Assembly: GCA_964592235.1 (NCBI GenBank) | Contig: CAZQCF010000018.1 | Span: 8,921-72,920 of the forward strand | Length of the DNA stretch: 64,000 nt | Direction: 5' to 3' | Source of the DNA: PLA3 sp964592235 | Lineage (GTDB): Bacteria; Planctomycetota; Phycisphaerae; UBA1845; UTPLA1 | Shown: positions 42,155-51,324 of the stretch, one piece after another | How the letters are laid out: every line of letters starts with the position of its first letter | How positions within the stretch are numbered: the first letter of the stretch is position 1 | The notes under the pieces: model-generated | Told to the model about the DNA's origin: nothing | Databases searched by the model: none | What the model saw: only the letters and a program-made list of their open reading frames with translations | Program-made: the position numbers and the translations under genes

Positions 42155-43084
42155 ATGACCGAACAGCGCAACGCGCGCTCGACAAACCTCGACGCACTCA
42201 CCATTCCCGCCGCGTTTGACGTGATGAACGCTGAAGACGCGCGCGTGCCCCGTGCCGTCGCGATGGCGAAGCGCGAGATCGTTCGCGCGATTGAGATCGT
42301 TTCCGCTGCGTGGCAGCGCGGCGGCCGGCTGATTTACATTGGCGCGGGGACGAGCGGGCGGCTGGGTGTGCTGGATGCGTCGGAGTGCCCGCCGACCTTT
42401 CGCAGCGATCCACGGATGGTGCGAGGCATCATTGCCGGCGGGAAGAAGGCGCTCTGGCGAAGCGTCGAAGGCGCCGAGGACGAGGCCGGGGCGGCAGTCG
42501 CCGCGATTCGGGACATCGGGCTGACGCGACAAGACGTACTGATGGGCATCGCGACCGGCGGCACGACGCCTTATGTGCATGCCGCTCTCGCCGAGGCGCG
42601 GCGGCGGGGCGCGAAGACGATCTTCTTTGCCTGCGTGCCGAAGCGGCAAGTCCGCGCCACGTGCGATGTGGACATTCGCGTGCTCGTCGGCCCGGAAGTG
42701 CTGACCGGCTCGACGCGATTGAAGGCCGGCACGGCGACCAAGCTCGTCCTGAACATGATCACGACGTTGTCGATGGTTCGGCTCGGCAAGACGTACGGCA
42801 ATCTGATGGTGGACCTGAACAGCTACGCCTGTCGCAAGCTGGTCGATCGCGCCACGCGCGTCGTCAGTGAGGTGACGGGGCAATCGTATGACGCATCGGG
42901 CGTGTTGCTGCGCGCCGCGCGGGGTAGCGCCAAGACGGCGATCGTCATGGGCCTGTGCAACGTCGGGCGCGATGCCGCGGCGCAATTACTGAAACAACAT
43001 GGCGGTCGCGTGCGCGAGGTGTTGCGCGCGGGCGTGTCCGGCTCGCGCCGCGTGCGATTGGCGAGGGCGCGATCGCGCGCTTGA
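42155..43084 (+). CDS. murQ: N-acetylmuramic acid 6-phosphate etherase
   Basis: 309 residues from the ATG at 42155 (MTEQRNARSTNLDAL), which fits the known MurQ N-terminus. The frame is open back to 41987, but those 56 residues are made of duplicated leader and repeat DNA. It removes lactate from MurNAc-6-phosphate to give GlcNAc-6-phosphate, the step after AnmK. Motifs: RLIYIGAGTSGRLGVLDASE, MGIATGGTTPYVHAAL, and KAGTATKLVLNMITTLSM. It is the functional partner of anmK. Confidence 0.92.
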   Translation: MTEQRNARSTNLDALTIPAAFDVMNAEDARVPRAVAMAKREIVRAIEIVSAAWQRGGRLIYIGAGTSGRLGVLDASECPPTFRSDPRMVRGIIAGGKKALWRSVEGAEDEAGAAVAAIRDIGLTRQDVLMGIATGGTTPYVHAALAEARRRGAKTIFFACVPKRQVRATCDVDIRVLVGPEVLTGSTRLKAGTATKLVLNMITTLSMVRLGKTYGNLMVDLNSYACRKLVDRATRVVSEVTGQSYDASGVLLRAARGSAKTAIVMGLCNVGRDAAAQLLKQHGGRVREVLRAGVSGSRRVRLARARSRA

Positions 43085-43106
43085 AAGCACCGCCGATTCA
43101 TCGACA

Positions 43107-43523
43107 ATGGCGACCATGGCCGAGAAAGCCCCCACGACCTGCGATCTGACCATCCGCGTGCGATACGCCGAGAGCGACCCCATGGGATACCTGCATCACT
43201 CGAAGTACTTCGAGTACTTCGAGATGGGGCGGACGGAGTTGCTGCGGCTCGCGGGCTTTCGCTATCGCGATCTGGAGGCGGCAGGTGTGCTCTTTGCGGT
43301 GGCGCGGATCGAGTGCCGCTTCAAGGCCCCGGCGTACTACGATGATGAACTGACGCTGACCACGAAGATCGAGCGGATGACGCGGGCCCGGATCGATCAT
43401 TCGTACATCTTGCGGCGCGGCGGGGCGGTGCTGTGCGAGGCGAACTCGGTGCTTGCGTGCATCGACCGGTCGGGCAAGTTGATCCCCATTCCCGACGAAA
43501 TCTTCATTCACTCCGAACCATGA
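43107..43523 (+). CDS. Hotdog-fold acyl-CoA thioesterase (YbgC / 4-hydroxybenzoyl-CoA type)
   Basis: 138 residues. The active-site pattern RYAESDPMGYLHHSKYFEYF matches the 4HBT family, with Asp as the catalytic residue. LLRLAGFRYRDLEAAGVLFA, ECRFKAPAYYDDELTLTTKI and ACIDRSGKLIPIPDEI follow in the usual order. It hydrolyses acyl-CoA; the acyl chain cannot be predicted. ATG at 43116 is an alternative start. It lies 22 bases after murQ. Confidence 0.88.
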   Translation: MATMAEKAPTTCDLTIRVRYAESDPMGYLHHSKYFEYFEMGRTELLRLAGFRYRDLEAAGVLFAVARIECRFKAPAYYDDELTLTTKIERMTRARIDHSYILRRGGAVLCEANSVLACIDRSGKLIPIPDEIFIHSEP

Positions 43524-43542
43524 GCCGAACGGCGGTCCCCGC

Positions 43543-44817
43543 GTGATCTGGATTTTTGTCACGATCGGCATGCTCGCGTTCGCCAGCGCGGTCCACGGCG
43601 CGCTGACGGCCGTCACGGAGGACGGGCGCGATTCTGCGGGCAGGCTGATGCACGGCATTGCGGGGCTGCTGCTGATTGGCGCATGGGCGACGGGTCACGT
43701 CACGGGCATTGGGTGGGGCTGCCTCGCGGTCGCGGCGGCGATGGAAGTGGGGCTTCGCGCTCGGTCCCGTGAGTTTGAGCGCAGGATCGCCGCGCAACAG
43801 GCCGCGCGCGAGGCGAATCCAGCGATTCATCTTGAATCCGACCCGCCACGTGGCGATGGGCGCGCCGTTGATGGGTCGCATATCCGAGCCGCGACCGTAA
43901 GGGAGCGCCGCGCAACGCCGAGCGCCGCGGACGGCTCCGGGATGAGCGAGAACGCTACCGCGGGTGAATCGCCGGGGGCAGGCCCGCCGCCCGCGCCGAT
44001 GTCGCCCGCTCCACCGCCGCCGCTGGCGACCGTTGTTCTGCTACGCGAGGCACATCAGGTGACGGGTGACGTGTTTGTGGCATCGCTGCGGCGCGCCGGC
44101 CGGCGGGATGCGCAACTCACTTCGGCAGGTTCCGCCGCGACCTGGCAGGTGCGAATCGGCGACCTCACGATGGAGGGTTCGAATCAGCGCGGGCCGCTCG
44201 CCGCAGACGATTTGTCGGAGGCGGCTGCGCAGACTTTTGACTGGCCCGAGGCCCTGGAAACCTGCCGCGATCATGCCGGCCATGTCCGCCTCGTGACCCG
44301 TGCCCCGGCGAACGTGTCGCGGGCCGACCTCGTAGCCGTGCATCGCGTCGCGCACGAGGCGATCGCCGAGTTTGCTCCGGTTTGCGGCGTCTTGTGGGAG
44401 GCGGCGCGCTTGCTGCGGCCGATCGCGCGAGAGGCGAGCCGCGGGGATCATCCGCGGCAATTGCCATCGGGCCAGGATCCGGCACGAGACGCCGTGCACG
44501 ATGCCATGGAGACATGCATCAATTTTCGCGTCACGCCGATCGAGCCGGACGAATCTGGCGCTCCGCGCTGCGTCTCCGACACCGTCGGCCTCTGCGCCTT
44601 CGGCCTGCCGGACATCGAGATCATCACACCGGGCGAGCCCGACGAGCGCATCGCCCGCGTGCTCTACCACCTGGCGGAGGAGTTTTTCGCGAGTGGGTGT
44701 GACTGGCAGGACGGCGACGCGCGCGAGATCGGGCCGCATGGGCGATGGCGGTGTGAAAGAAGGCGGAGCCTGCTACCACCGGGCCGTGAAGTTGCGGCAT
44801 TCAAAATTGTTGAGTGA
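43543..44817 (+). CDS. Membrane protein with a dispersed repeat in its linker and a DUF4261-like C-terminal domain
   Basis: 424 residues with a GTG start. Two N-terminal membrane helices (IFVTIGMLAFASAVHGAL and LMHGIAGLLLIGAWATGHVT) lead into a Pro/Ala-rich linker. The linker encodes RAATVRERR at 43885-43907, an in-frame copy of the dispersed repeat. The C-terminal 260 residues (TVVLLREAHQVTGDVFVASL; then CAFGLPDIEIITPGEPDERI and LYHLAEEFFASGCDWQDGD) look like DUF4261, a domain of unknown function; this match is from memory and uncertain. It ends 5 bases before a tRNA gene on the other strand. Confidence 0.7.
   Translation: MIWIFVTIGMLAFASAVHGALTAVTEDGRDSAGRLMHGIAGLLLIGAWATGHVTGIGWGCLAVAAAMEVGLRARSREFERRIAAQQAAREANPAIHLESDPPRGDGRAVDGSHIRAATVRERRATPSAADGSGMSENATAGESPGAGPPPAPMSPAPPPPLATVVLLREAHQVTGDVFVASLRRAGRRDAQLTSAGSAATWQVRIGDLTMEGSNQRGPLAADDLSEAAAQTFDWPEALETCRDHAGHVRLVTRAPANVSRADLVAVHRVAHEAIAEFAPVCGVLWEAARLLRPIAREASRGDHPRQLPSGQDPARDAVHDAMETCINFRVTPIEPDESGAPRCVSDTVGLCAFGLPDIEIITPGEPDERIARVLYHLAEEFFASGCDWQDGDAREIGPHGRWRCERRRSLLPPGREVAAFKIVE
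43885..43907 (+). repeat. Dispersed repeat, copy C, inside a coding region
   Basis: CGAGCCGCGACCGTAAGGG followed by AGCG. It is read through in frame as part of the linker of the protein at 43543. Confidence 0.8.
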
Positions 44818-44822
44818 ACAAC

Positions 44823-44895
44823 TGGGCCTGCTCGGACTCGAACCGAGAACCCGGAGATTATGAGTCCCCTGCTCTAACCATTGAGCTACAGGCCC
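44823..44895 (-). tRNA. tRNA with CAU anticodon (Ile2 or elongator Met)
   Basis: A full cloverleaf can be drawn on the minus strand: acceptor GGGCCTG with CAGGCCC, D arm GCTC...GAGC, anticodon stem GGGGA with TCTCC around CTCATAA, and T arm CTCGG-TTCGAGT-CCGAG. Discriminator base A; CCA is not encoded. The CAU anticodon fits elongator Met or, after lysidine modification of C34, Ile reading AUA. The anticodon loop does not decide between them. 73 bases. Confidence 0.95.
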
Positions 44896-45104
44896 GGCGG
44901 CGCTTCGGCGGGTGCCGCGGCGACCGGGCGAATGATAACGGCGGGGCGGCCGGCAAACCAAACGGGGCTTGAACTTCATCCTGCTGTAACAGTTTCGTAA
45001 GCCCGCTCGGCGGCGAGGTCAACCGCTGACAGGGCCCGCGCCGACGGATCGTCGGTGTTGGGATACGATGGCCGCGTCGCCGGGACTTATCGTGGCGAGA
45101 TTGA

Positions 45105-45142
45105 CCCTCACCCCAGTCCTCTCTCTGAAAGGGAGAGGGTGT
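45105..45142 (+). repeat. REP-like hairpin element
   Basis: ACCCTCACCCCAGTCCTCTC followed by TCTGAAAGGGAGAGGGTG. CCTCTC pairs with GAGAGG and ACCCTC with GAGGGT. Elements of this type are widespread between genes in many bacteria. It lies in the 263-bp gap between the tRNA and moxR, which has no other gene. Confidence 0.6.
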
Positions 45143-45158
45143 TGATCAGGAGGCGGGC

Positions 45159-46151
45159 GTGACCCAACTGGACGTCAAACACATCGGACCCATGATCAAG
45201 GCAGCCAGCGAGCCGTTCGCGCGGCTGCGCGAAGCCATGCACCGTGTCATCGTCGGGCAGGAGGCGCTGATCGACCACCTGCTGGTCGGGCTGCTGGCCA
45301 ACGGCCACATGCTGCTCGAGGGCGTGCCGGGCCTGGCGAAGACGCTCTCGGTGACGTGCCTGGCGCGCGGGATTCAAACGGGCTTTTCGCGCATTCAGTT
45401 CACGCCCGACTTGCTCCCGGCGGACGTGATCGGCACGCTGATTTATCAGCCGCAGCAGGGGACGTTCACGGTCAAGAAGGGGCCGATCTTCTCGAACATT
45501 ATCCTGGCGGATGAGATCAACCGCGCGCCGGCCAAGGTGCAGAGCGCGCTGCTGGAAGCGATGCAGGAGCGGCAGGTCACCATTGGTGACGAAACGTTTC
45601 CGCTGCCGGAGCCGTTTCTCGTGCTGGCGACGCAGAACCCGATCGAGCAGGAGGGGACGTATCCTCTGCCCGAAGCGCAGGTCGACCGGTTCATGTTCAA
45701 GGTGACGGTGACGTACCCCAGCCGCGAGCAGGAGCGGCAGATTCTGGATCGCATGGCCACGACGTCGCCAGAGTGGTCGATTGAACCTGTGATGCAACCG
45801 AGCGACATCATCAAGGCACGCCAGACCGTGGACGAGATTTACATCGATGACAAGATCAAGGATTACGTCGTGAGCCTTGTGATCGCGACGCGTGATCCGT
45901 CAGCCTACGGGTTGAACATCAGGCACCTGATTCAATACGGCGCGTCGCCCCGCGCGACGATCATGCTGACGCTGGGGGCCAAGGCGCGGGCGTTCCTGGC
46001 GGGGCGGGGGTTCGTCACGCCGCAGGACGTGAAGGACGTGGCGCCGGGAATCCTCCGCCACCGCGTGATCATCACCTATGAGGCCGAGGCGGAAGAGATG
46101 ACGAGCGACGCGATCGTCAAGCAGATTCTCGACCATGTTCCTGTTCCATGA
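45159..46151 (+). CDS. moxR: MoxR family AAA+ ATPase
   Basis: 330 residues, GTG start after an AGGAGG site. Walker A is GVPGLAKT (with Ala for the second Gly), Walker B ILADEINRAPAKVQSALLEA, followed by MQERQVTIGDETFPLPEPFL and sensor 1 ATQNPIEQEGTYPLPEAQVD. MoxR ATPases act as chaperones for VWA-domain proteins; here the whole downstream operon encodes such proteins. The stop overlaps the DUF58 start (ATGA). Confidence 0.93.
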   Translation: MTQLDVKHIGPMIKAASEPFARLREAMHRVIVGQEALIDHLLVGLLANGHMLLEGVPGLAKTLSVTCLARGIQTGFSRIQFTPDLLPADVIGTLIYQPQQGTFTVKKGPIFSNIILADEINRAPAKVQSALLEAMQERQVTIGDETFPLPEPFLVLATQNPIEQEGTYPLPEAQVDRFMFKVTVTYPSREQERQILDRMATTSPEWSIEPVMQPSDIIKARQTVDEIYIDDKIKDYVVSLVIATRDPSAYGLNIRHLIQYGASPRATIMLTLGAKARAFLAGRGFVTPQDVKDVAPGILRHRVIITYEAEAEEMTSDAIVKQILDHVPVP

Positions 46152-47023
46152 CGCCCAACGAACTATTGAAGAAGATCCGCCGGATTCACATCCGGACGAT
46201 GCACATGGCCGACGACGTGTTCGCCGGGCAGTATCACAGCGCCTTCAAAGGGCAGGGCATGGAGTTCGAGGAGGTGCGCGAGTATCAGCCCGGCGACGAA
46301 ATTCGCAGCATTGACTGGAATGTCACGGCCCGACAGGGGCGGCCGTTCATCAAGCGGTTTCGTGAAGAGCGCGAGCTGACGGTGATGTTGCTCGTCGACG
46401 TGAGCGCGTCGCAGGAGTTCGGCAGCCGGGATCAGTTGAAGCGTGAGCTGGCTGCGGAGATCGGGGCGACGCTGGCATTCAGCGCGATCAAGAACAACGA
46501 CAAGGTCGGGCTGATCGGTTTCTCGGATCGCATTGAGCGCTACATCAAGCCGGACAAGGGAACGCGGCACGTGCTGTGGGTGATTCGCGAATTGCTGGCG
46601 CTTGAGCCGCAAGGGCGCGGGACGGATATCGCGGGAGCGCTGGATTACATGAATCGCGTGCTGCGCCGGCGCAGCGTCGTGTTTGTCGTGAGTGATTTTC
46701 TGGCCGGGCCGTTTGAGAAGCCGCTGCGCGCGGCACGGCGACGGCACGATGTCATTCCCATCGCCGTCAGCGATGCGCGCGAGCGCGAATGGCCTAAGAC
46801 GCGATTCGTGGAACTGGTCGACAGTGAGACGGGCCAATGGATCACCGTGGACGCATCGAGCCGGTCGTTTCGCGAAGAGATTCGACGGCGCGCGGAGGCG
46901 GCCATCGCGGCGCGGCGCGACATGTTCAAACGGATGCAGGCCGACTGCATCGAGTTGCAGACCGGCGAATCCATCGCCGAACCGTTGACGCGGTTCTTTC
47001 GAGCGCGGGAGGCGCGGCTGTGA
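46148..47023 (+). CDS. DUF58 / VWA-like protein
   Basis: 291 residues. The DUF58 signature is YQPGDEIRSIDWNVTARQG, followed by KRFREERELTVMLLVDVSAS, a VWA-like strand with a partly conserved metal site (DVSAS). VVFVVSDFLAGPF is the later conserved strand. It normally works with MoxR and the Bat proteins, perhaps as an adaptor; the molecular role is not settled. Overlaps of 4 bases at both ends show translational coupling. Confidence 0.92.
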   Translation: MTPNELLKKIRRIHIRTMHMADDVFAGQYHSAFKGQGMEFEEVREYQPGDEIRSIDWNVTARQGRPFIKRFREERELTVMLLVDVSASQEFGSRDQLKRELAAEIGATLAFSAIKNNDKVGLIGFSDRIERYIKPDKGTRHVLWVIRELLALEPQGRGTDIAGALDYMNRVLRRRSVVFVVSDFLAGPFEKPLRAARRRHDVIPIAVSDAREREWPKTRFVELVDSETGQWITVDASSRSFREEIRRRAEAAIAARRDMFKRMQADCIELQTGESIAEPLTRFFRAREARL

Positions 47024-48126
47024 ACGGACGGCGGCGCGGTTTCAGATTCGCGTTGCTCGCTGCAGCCTCGCTGGCGGTCGTCGGCGATGCGCCAGCGCTG
47101 CGCGCCGAACTCTCATCTGATGGTGCCCCGCCGGCTTCGACCCAGCCGGTATCGCAGCCGATTCGGCGCGAAAAGAAGGACGGCCCCGTACGGCTACGCG
47201 TCGAACTGGATCGCGATCGGACCGATCTTTCGACAGCCGTTCGGCTCACGATGACGGTGGAGGCGGAGCGCGGCGTGAAGATCGCCGTGCCCGAGGTGAA
47301 GGGCGTGCTCGGCGATTTTGTCGTGAAGCAGTCGAGTGAGTTGCAACGCACCGAGGTCGCGGATGGCGTGCGCGCGGTGCAAGAGCACGTGCTCGAACCG
47401 GTTACGCCCGGCACGGCAGTCACGGGGCCGATTTCGATTGAGTACGAAGACGCCCGTGAGCGACTGGATGGATCGACCGGCACGTCGCGCGGCACCGTCA
47501 CGATCGACCCGATTGCCGTGATCGTCGAGGGGCAGTTGGCGGATGCGAAGGGACCGGTGACGCTGGCATGGGCCGGGTTGTCACCGATTTGGTGGTGGAT
47601 CATTGGCGTCACGCTCGGCACGCTGGCCGTAGCGCTGGCGGCGCGGCGGCTTGCGCGACGGCGCCCTGGCCAAGCTCCGATTCCTGCGCTTGAGGAGCCA
47701 CTCGTCCCCGCGCACATCTGGGCGCTGGGCGAACTGGACCGATTGATCGCGGAGCGACTCGTCGCGCGTGGCCAGGTTCAGGAGTTTTATTACCGAGTCA
47801 ACGCATTGTTGCGGGAATACATCGAGCGGCGTTTCGGCATGATGGCGGGCGAGCAGACGAGCGAGGAGTTCATCCGCTCGCTGCGCGATTCACATCAGCT
47901 TCAGAGTGTTCACAAGACTGTGCTCCAGCAGTTTGTCGACGCCTGCGACCCGGTCAAGTACGCGCGCCAAGTACCCGGTGAAGCCGACGTGCTATGGGTG
48001 GAAAGCACGGCCCGACAGGTCATTGTCGAAACGGCTGACATCGGGGGGAATGGCGAGCTCGTTCACGGGGCCGCGGCGACGTTGACGGCTGATTCGCCGC
48101 CGCCTGCACGGAGGTCCAGGTCGTGA
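47020..48126 (+). CDS. Bat-operon membrane protein, DUF4381-like
   Basis: 368 residues from a GTG at 47020 overlapping the DUF58 stop (GTGA). A signal peptide (FALLAAASLAVVGDAPALRA) leads to an Ig-like domain similar to the BatD N-terminus (VRLRVELDRDRTDLSTAVRL). A membrane helix (IWWWIIGVTLGTLAVALAAR) is followed by a cytoplasmic helical part with QEFYYRVNALLREYIERRFG and ARQVPGEADVL, as in DUF4381 proteins. This gene usually lies between DUF58 and batA. Frames open further upstream are shadows. Confidence 0.82.
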   Translation: MNGRRRGFRFALLAAASLAVVGDAPALRAELSSDGAPPASTQPVSQPIRREKKDGPVRLRVELDRDRTDLSTAVRLTMTVEAERGVKIAVPEVKGVLGDFVVKQSSELQRTEVADGVRAVQEHVLEPVTPGTAVTGPISIEYEDARERLDGSTGTSRGTVTIDPIAVIVEGQLADAKGPVTLAWAGLSPIWWWIIGVTLGTLAVALAARRLARRRPGQAPIPALEEPLVPAHIWALGELDRLIAERLVARGQVQEFYYRVNALLREYIERRFGMMAGEQTSEEFIRSLRDSHQLQSVHKTVLQQFVDACDPVKYARQVPGEADVLWVESTARQVIVETADIGGNGELVHGAAATLTADSPPPARRSRS

Positions 48127-49196
48127 TTCAACTGGCGCATCCGTGGTACCTGGTTCTGGCCCTTTTGGTGTCAGTCGTCTGGTGGGCCTACCTGCGGCGC
48201 AAAGGCCGCGCGATGGTGCAGTTCTCCGACGTATCGGTGTTGGTGCAGGCTGGGGCCGCACGGAGATCGCGTTGGCGAACGGCGCTGCCGGTCCTGCGAA
48301 CGTTGACGGTGCTGATGCTCGTGCTGTCGGTGGCACGGCCACAGAAGGCGGATGAACAAACGCGCGTTCAGACGGAAGGCATCGCGATTCAATTGGTGGT
48401 CGATCGGTCGGGAAGCATGCGCGAACCGTTTGGCGAGCGCAACGGACGGCGCATCTCTCGATTGGAAGTAGTGAAGGACGTGGTGCGCGAGTTTGTCGAG
48501 GGGAACAAGACGGGACTGGCCGGCCGGCGTGATGATCTGGTCGGCTTGATTGTCTTCGCAAGGTTTCCCGACACGGAATGCCCGCTCACGCGCGATCATC
48601 AGCATGTCTTGCGGGCGCTGGACGACGTGGAGCCGCCGACCACGCGCGACGAAGACGGCACGGCCATTGGCGACGCGCTGCTGCTGGCCGTCGAGCGCAT
48701 CCGCAACATCGAACGACGATTTCAGAAGACCGATGATTACAAGGTCAAGAGCCGGGTCATCGTGCTGCTGACGGATGGCGAGCAGAACGCGGGGAAATAC
48801 GAACCGGAAAAGGCTGCGGAAGCGGCTGCCGCGCTCGGGGTGAAGGTGTACACCATCGGCGCGCTGCCTGACTACGTCGAGCAGCAGAGCCTTTTTGGAC
48901 CGACGATGCGTGTTCCCGTGCAGATCAACGACGAGCCGCTCAAGAAGGTGGCGGAGCTGACCGGGGGCAGGTACTTCCGCGCGAAGGACGCCGAAGCGCT
49001 CGCCCAGGTGTATGCCGCGATCGACCAACTCGAGCGCAGCGCGATTGATGAGACGCGGTACTACCTGATGACCGAACTGGCGTACAACTGGTTGACGTGG
49101 GGCGCCTTTCGATTTCCACCGCCGCTCTTCGTGGCGCTGGGGCTGTTGGCGCTGGAAGTCATGCTGTCGCAAACACGATTGCGCACGATTCCCTGA
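48123..49196 (+). CDS. batA: BatA, VWA-domain membrane protein
   Basis: 357 residues, GTG start coupled to the previous stop. Two N-terminal helices (WYLVLALLVSVVWWAYLRRK and LPVLRTLTVLMLVLSVARPQ) precede a VWA domain with the MIDAS motif VVDRSGSM, the Thr in DGTAIGDALLLAVER and IVLLTDGEQNAGK. A last membrane helix (PPPLFVALGLLALEVML) closes it. BatA forms a complex with BatB in the membrane; the operon is linked to aerotolerance in Bacteroides. Confidence 0.92.
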   Translation: MIQLAHPWYLVLALLVSVVWWAYLRRKGRAMVQFSDVSVLVQAGAARRSRWRTALPVLRTLTVLMLVLSVARPQKADEQTRVQTEGIAIQLVVDRSGSMREPFGERNGRRISRLEVVKDVVREFVEGNKTGLAGRRDDLVGLIVFARFPDTECPLTRDHQHVLRALDDVEPPTTRDEDGTAIGDALLLAVERIRNIERRFQKTDDYKVKSRVIVLLTDGEQNAGKYEPEKAAEAAAALGVKVYTIGALPDYVEQQSLFGPTMRVPVQINDEPLKKVAELTGGRYFRAKDAEALAQVYAAIDQLERSAIDETRYYLMTELAYNWLTWGAFRFPPPLFVALGLLALEVMLSQTRLRTIP

Positions 49197-49213
49197 AGTG
49201 CGATGCAACCCAC

Positions 49214-50269
49214 ATGGACGACCTGAAACTAGACAACGTGAGGCAATTGCAGTGGCTGCTGCTCGTCGCAGCATGCGCCGGGGTCTTCGCCTACGGCTTT
49301 GCCATGAAATCCGCTTCGCTGCGGGCCTTCGTTTCAGCGAGACTCATCTCGCTGCTGGCGCCGAACGTCAGCCGGTCGCGGCAATGGATCCGCGCGGGAA
49401 TGGTGCTCGGTGCGATGACGTTGGTCATTCTGGCGCTGACCGGCCCGCGGTGGGGAACGTATTACGACGAAGTGCAGCAGCGGCGGCTCGATCTGGTGAT
49501 TTGCCTCGACGTCTCTCGCAGCATGCTGGCCGAAGACGCAGGCATGTCCCGCTTGGACCGGGCGCGGGACGACATTCGCCGGCTGTTGGATCAGATCGGC
49601 GGGGGCATGGTCGGCCTCGTTGCATTCGCGGGTCGGGCGGAGCTGGTCTGCCCGTTGACGGACGACTACGAATACTATCGGCTGGCTCTGGACGACGTGG
49701 GGATTCACAGCGTAACCGTCGGGGGGACGAACATCGGCGAGGCGCTTCGCGCCGCGATCAAGACATTCGGCGATGCTTCGCCGCGTCAGCGCGCGATCAT
49801 TCTTATGACCGACGGTGAGGACCATGCCGAGCTGGCGGTCAATGAGTCCAGGCGGGCGCGAGACGCAGGCATCGCAGTCTATGCCGTGGGAATCGGCGAT
49901 GACGAAAAGGGCGCGCTGATTCCGATAGACCGCAACGGGCAGCGCACGTACCTCAAGTACGAAGACGAGCAGGTATGGTCGAAACTGGACCCGGCGCGAT
50001 TGAAGGAGATCGTCGCGGCGGGCGGTGGCGAGTATCAGCCGAGTCGCCAGGTCACTCCGCGTCAGCGAACGCTGGAATGGCTCTACGCCGAGCGGCTGGC
50101 GCCGAAAGAGGAACGTACGAACGAGGATCGAAAGGTGGCCCGGCAGTATGCCCGATCGCACTGGTTTGCCGCGCTCGCGCTGGCACTGTTGCTTATGGAA
50201 AGTGTTGTGTCCGAGCGGCGGGCTGACACGAGCCGTCGCAACGGGCACTCCGAGGAGGCGCGAATATGA
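49214..50269 (+). CDS. batB: BatB, VWA-domain membrane protein
   Basis: 351 residues from the ATG at 49214. Two N-terminal helices lead to a VWA domain with ICLDVSRSMLAEDAGMSRLD, VGGTNIGEALRAAI and IILMTDGEDHAEL, and a C-terminal helix (HWFAALALALLLMESVV). It lies 17 bases after batA, the only non-overlapping join in this operon; the ribosome-binding site is weak. Its stop overlaps batC (ATGA). Confidence 0.9.
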   Translation: MDDLKLDNVRQLQWLLLVAACAGVFAYGFAMKSASLRAFVSARLISLLAPNVSRSRQWIRAGMVLGAMTLVILALTGPRWGTYYDEVQQRRLDLVICLDVSRSMLAEDAGMSRLDRARDDIRRLLDQIGGGMVGLVAFAGRAELVCPLTDDYEYYRLALDDVGIHSVTVGGTNIGEALRAAIKTFGDASPRQRAIILMTDGEDHAELAVNESRRARDAGIAVYAVGIGDDEKGALIPIDRNGQRTYLKYEDEQVWSKLDPARLKEIVAAGGGEYQPSRQVTPRQRTLEWLYAERLAPKEERTNEDRKVARQYARSHWFAALALALLLMESVVSERRADTSRRNGHSEEARI

Positions 50270-51324
50270 CCCATGTAAACTGCATTCCCAGGAGATCCAT
50301 TCGCCGAGTCGGGCAGCGGGTCGTGTGGGCGATGTTGATTGCGACTGCGGCGACCGCCAACGTGAAAGCGGATGAAGCCGCGCGAAAGGCGTATGACGCG
50401 GTGAAGGAAGGAAATCGCTTACTCGGTGAGGAGAAGTTCTCCGACGCGTTGAAAGCGTATGACGAGGCATCGCGACACGCGCCGCAATCGCCGCAAGTGG
50501 CCTACAACCGTGGGCTGGCGCTGTATCGACTCGGCCAATTCGAGGAAGCCCGCACGGCGTTCCAGGACGCCGTGAAACCGAGCCATCCCGAGATCGAGGC
50601 GATGGCCAAGTACAACCTCGGTCGTACGGCGCATGCCGAAGCGATGGAACACGCAGGTGATCCGAAGCAGGCGATTGAAGATCTTTCGCGCGCGATAAAC
50701 TTCTATCAAGACGCCCTCCGTACCGCTCCAACGAAGACCGACCCCGATGCGCAGAAGAATCTTGCGCTGGCCGAGCGACTGCGAAACTACTTTCAGAAGC
50801 GCCTCGAGCAACAACAACCGCCACAACAGCAGCCGTCATCGCAGCCATCCAGTCAGCCGCAGGATCGGCAGCCGCAACCGACGACTTCGCGATCGCAGAC
50901 CAGCCAGCCAGGCTCGCAGCCGACGTCGGGAGAATCTCAATCAAATGACGAATCGGAGAAGAACGAGCAAGAGTCGCGGGAAGGCAGCGACGGGCAGAAG
51001 CAGGAACAAAACCAGGATGGAGAGCAGGACGAATCACAATCCCAGAATGAAAGTGATCAGAAGGATTCGCAGTCCCAGAAGCAAAGTGGCGCTGACGGAA
51101 AAGAGGGCGCCGATCAGGCTTCGGGCGAGCAGAACGAGAAGCAGGATGAGAAGGATGCATCCGCCGGTTCGGAGCAGAAGGCGGACCGAGATGATAAACT
51201 CCGCGAGGAGGAGATTCAGCCGATGCTTCAGGAGGCGCGCGACGCCGAGAAGGCCCGGCGCGAGGCGCGGCGAATGAAGATGATGCGGCAGCGCGGGCGC
51301 ACGGCGGTTCCGAAGGATTGGTAA
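50266..51324 (+). CDS. batC: BatC, TPR protein with a long Gln/Ser/Glu-rich tail
   Basis: 352 residues. A signal or anchor helix (VVWAMLIATAATANVKA) is followed by TPR repeats (NRLLGEEKFSDALKAYDEAS, PQVAYNRGLALYRLGQFEEA, KQAIEDLSRAINFYQDAL). From about residue 185 the chain is low in complexity: Gln, Ser, Pro, then Glu/Asp/Lys/Gln, ending in a basic helical part (EARRMKMMRQRGR). BatC probably scaffolds the Bat complex on the periplasmic side. The stop overlaps the batD start (TAATG). Confidence 0.88.
   Translation: MTHVNCIPRRSIRRVGQRVVWAMLIATAATANVKADEAARKAYDAVKEGNRLLGEEKFSDALKAYDEASRHAPQSPQVAYNRGLALYRLGQFEEARTAFQDAVKPSHPEIEAMAKYNLGRTAHAEAMEHAGDPKQAIEDLSRAINFYQDALRTAPTKTDPDAQKNLALAERLRNYFQKRLEQQQPPQQQPSSQPSSQPQDRQPQPTTSRSQTSQPGSQPTSGESQSNDESEKNEQESREGSDGQKQEQNQDGEQDESQSQNESDQKDSQSQKQSGADGKEGADQASGEQNEKQDEKDASAGSEQKADRDDKLREEEIQPMLQEARDAEKARREARRMKMMRQRGRTAVPKDW

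Noticed and set aside
45105..45142. Intrinsic terminator before moxR
   Set aside because: The hairpin matches a common REP-like intergenic element, and no T run follows.
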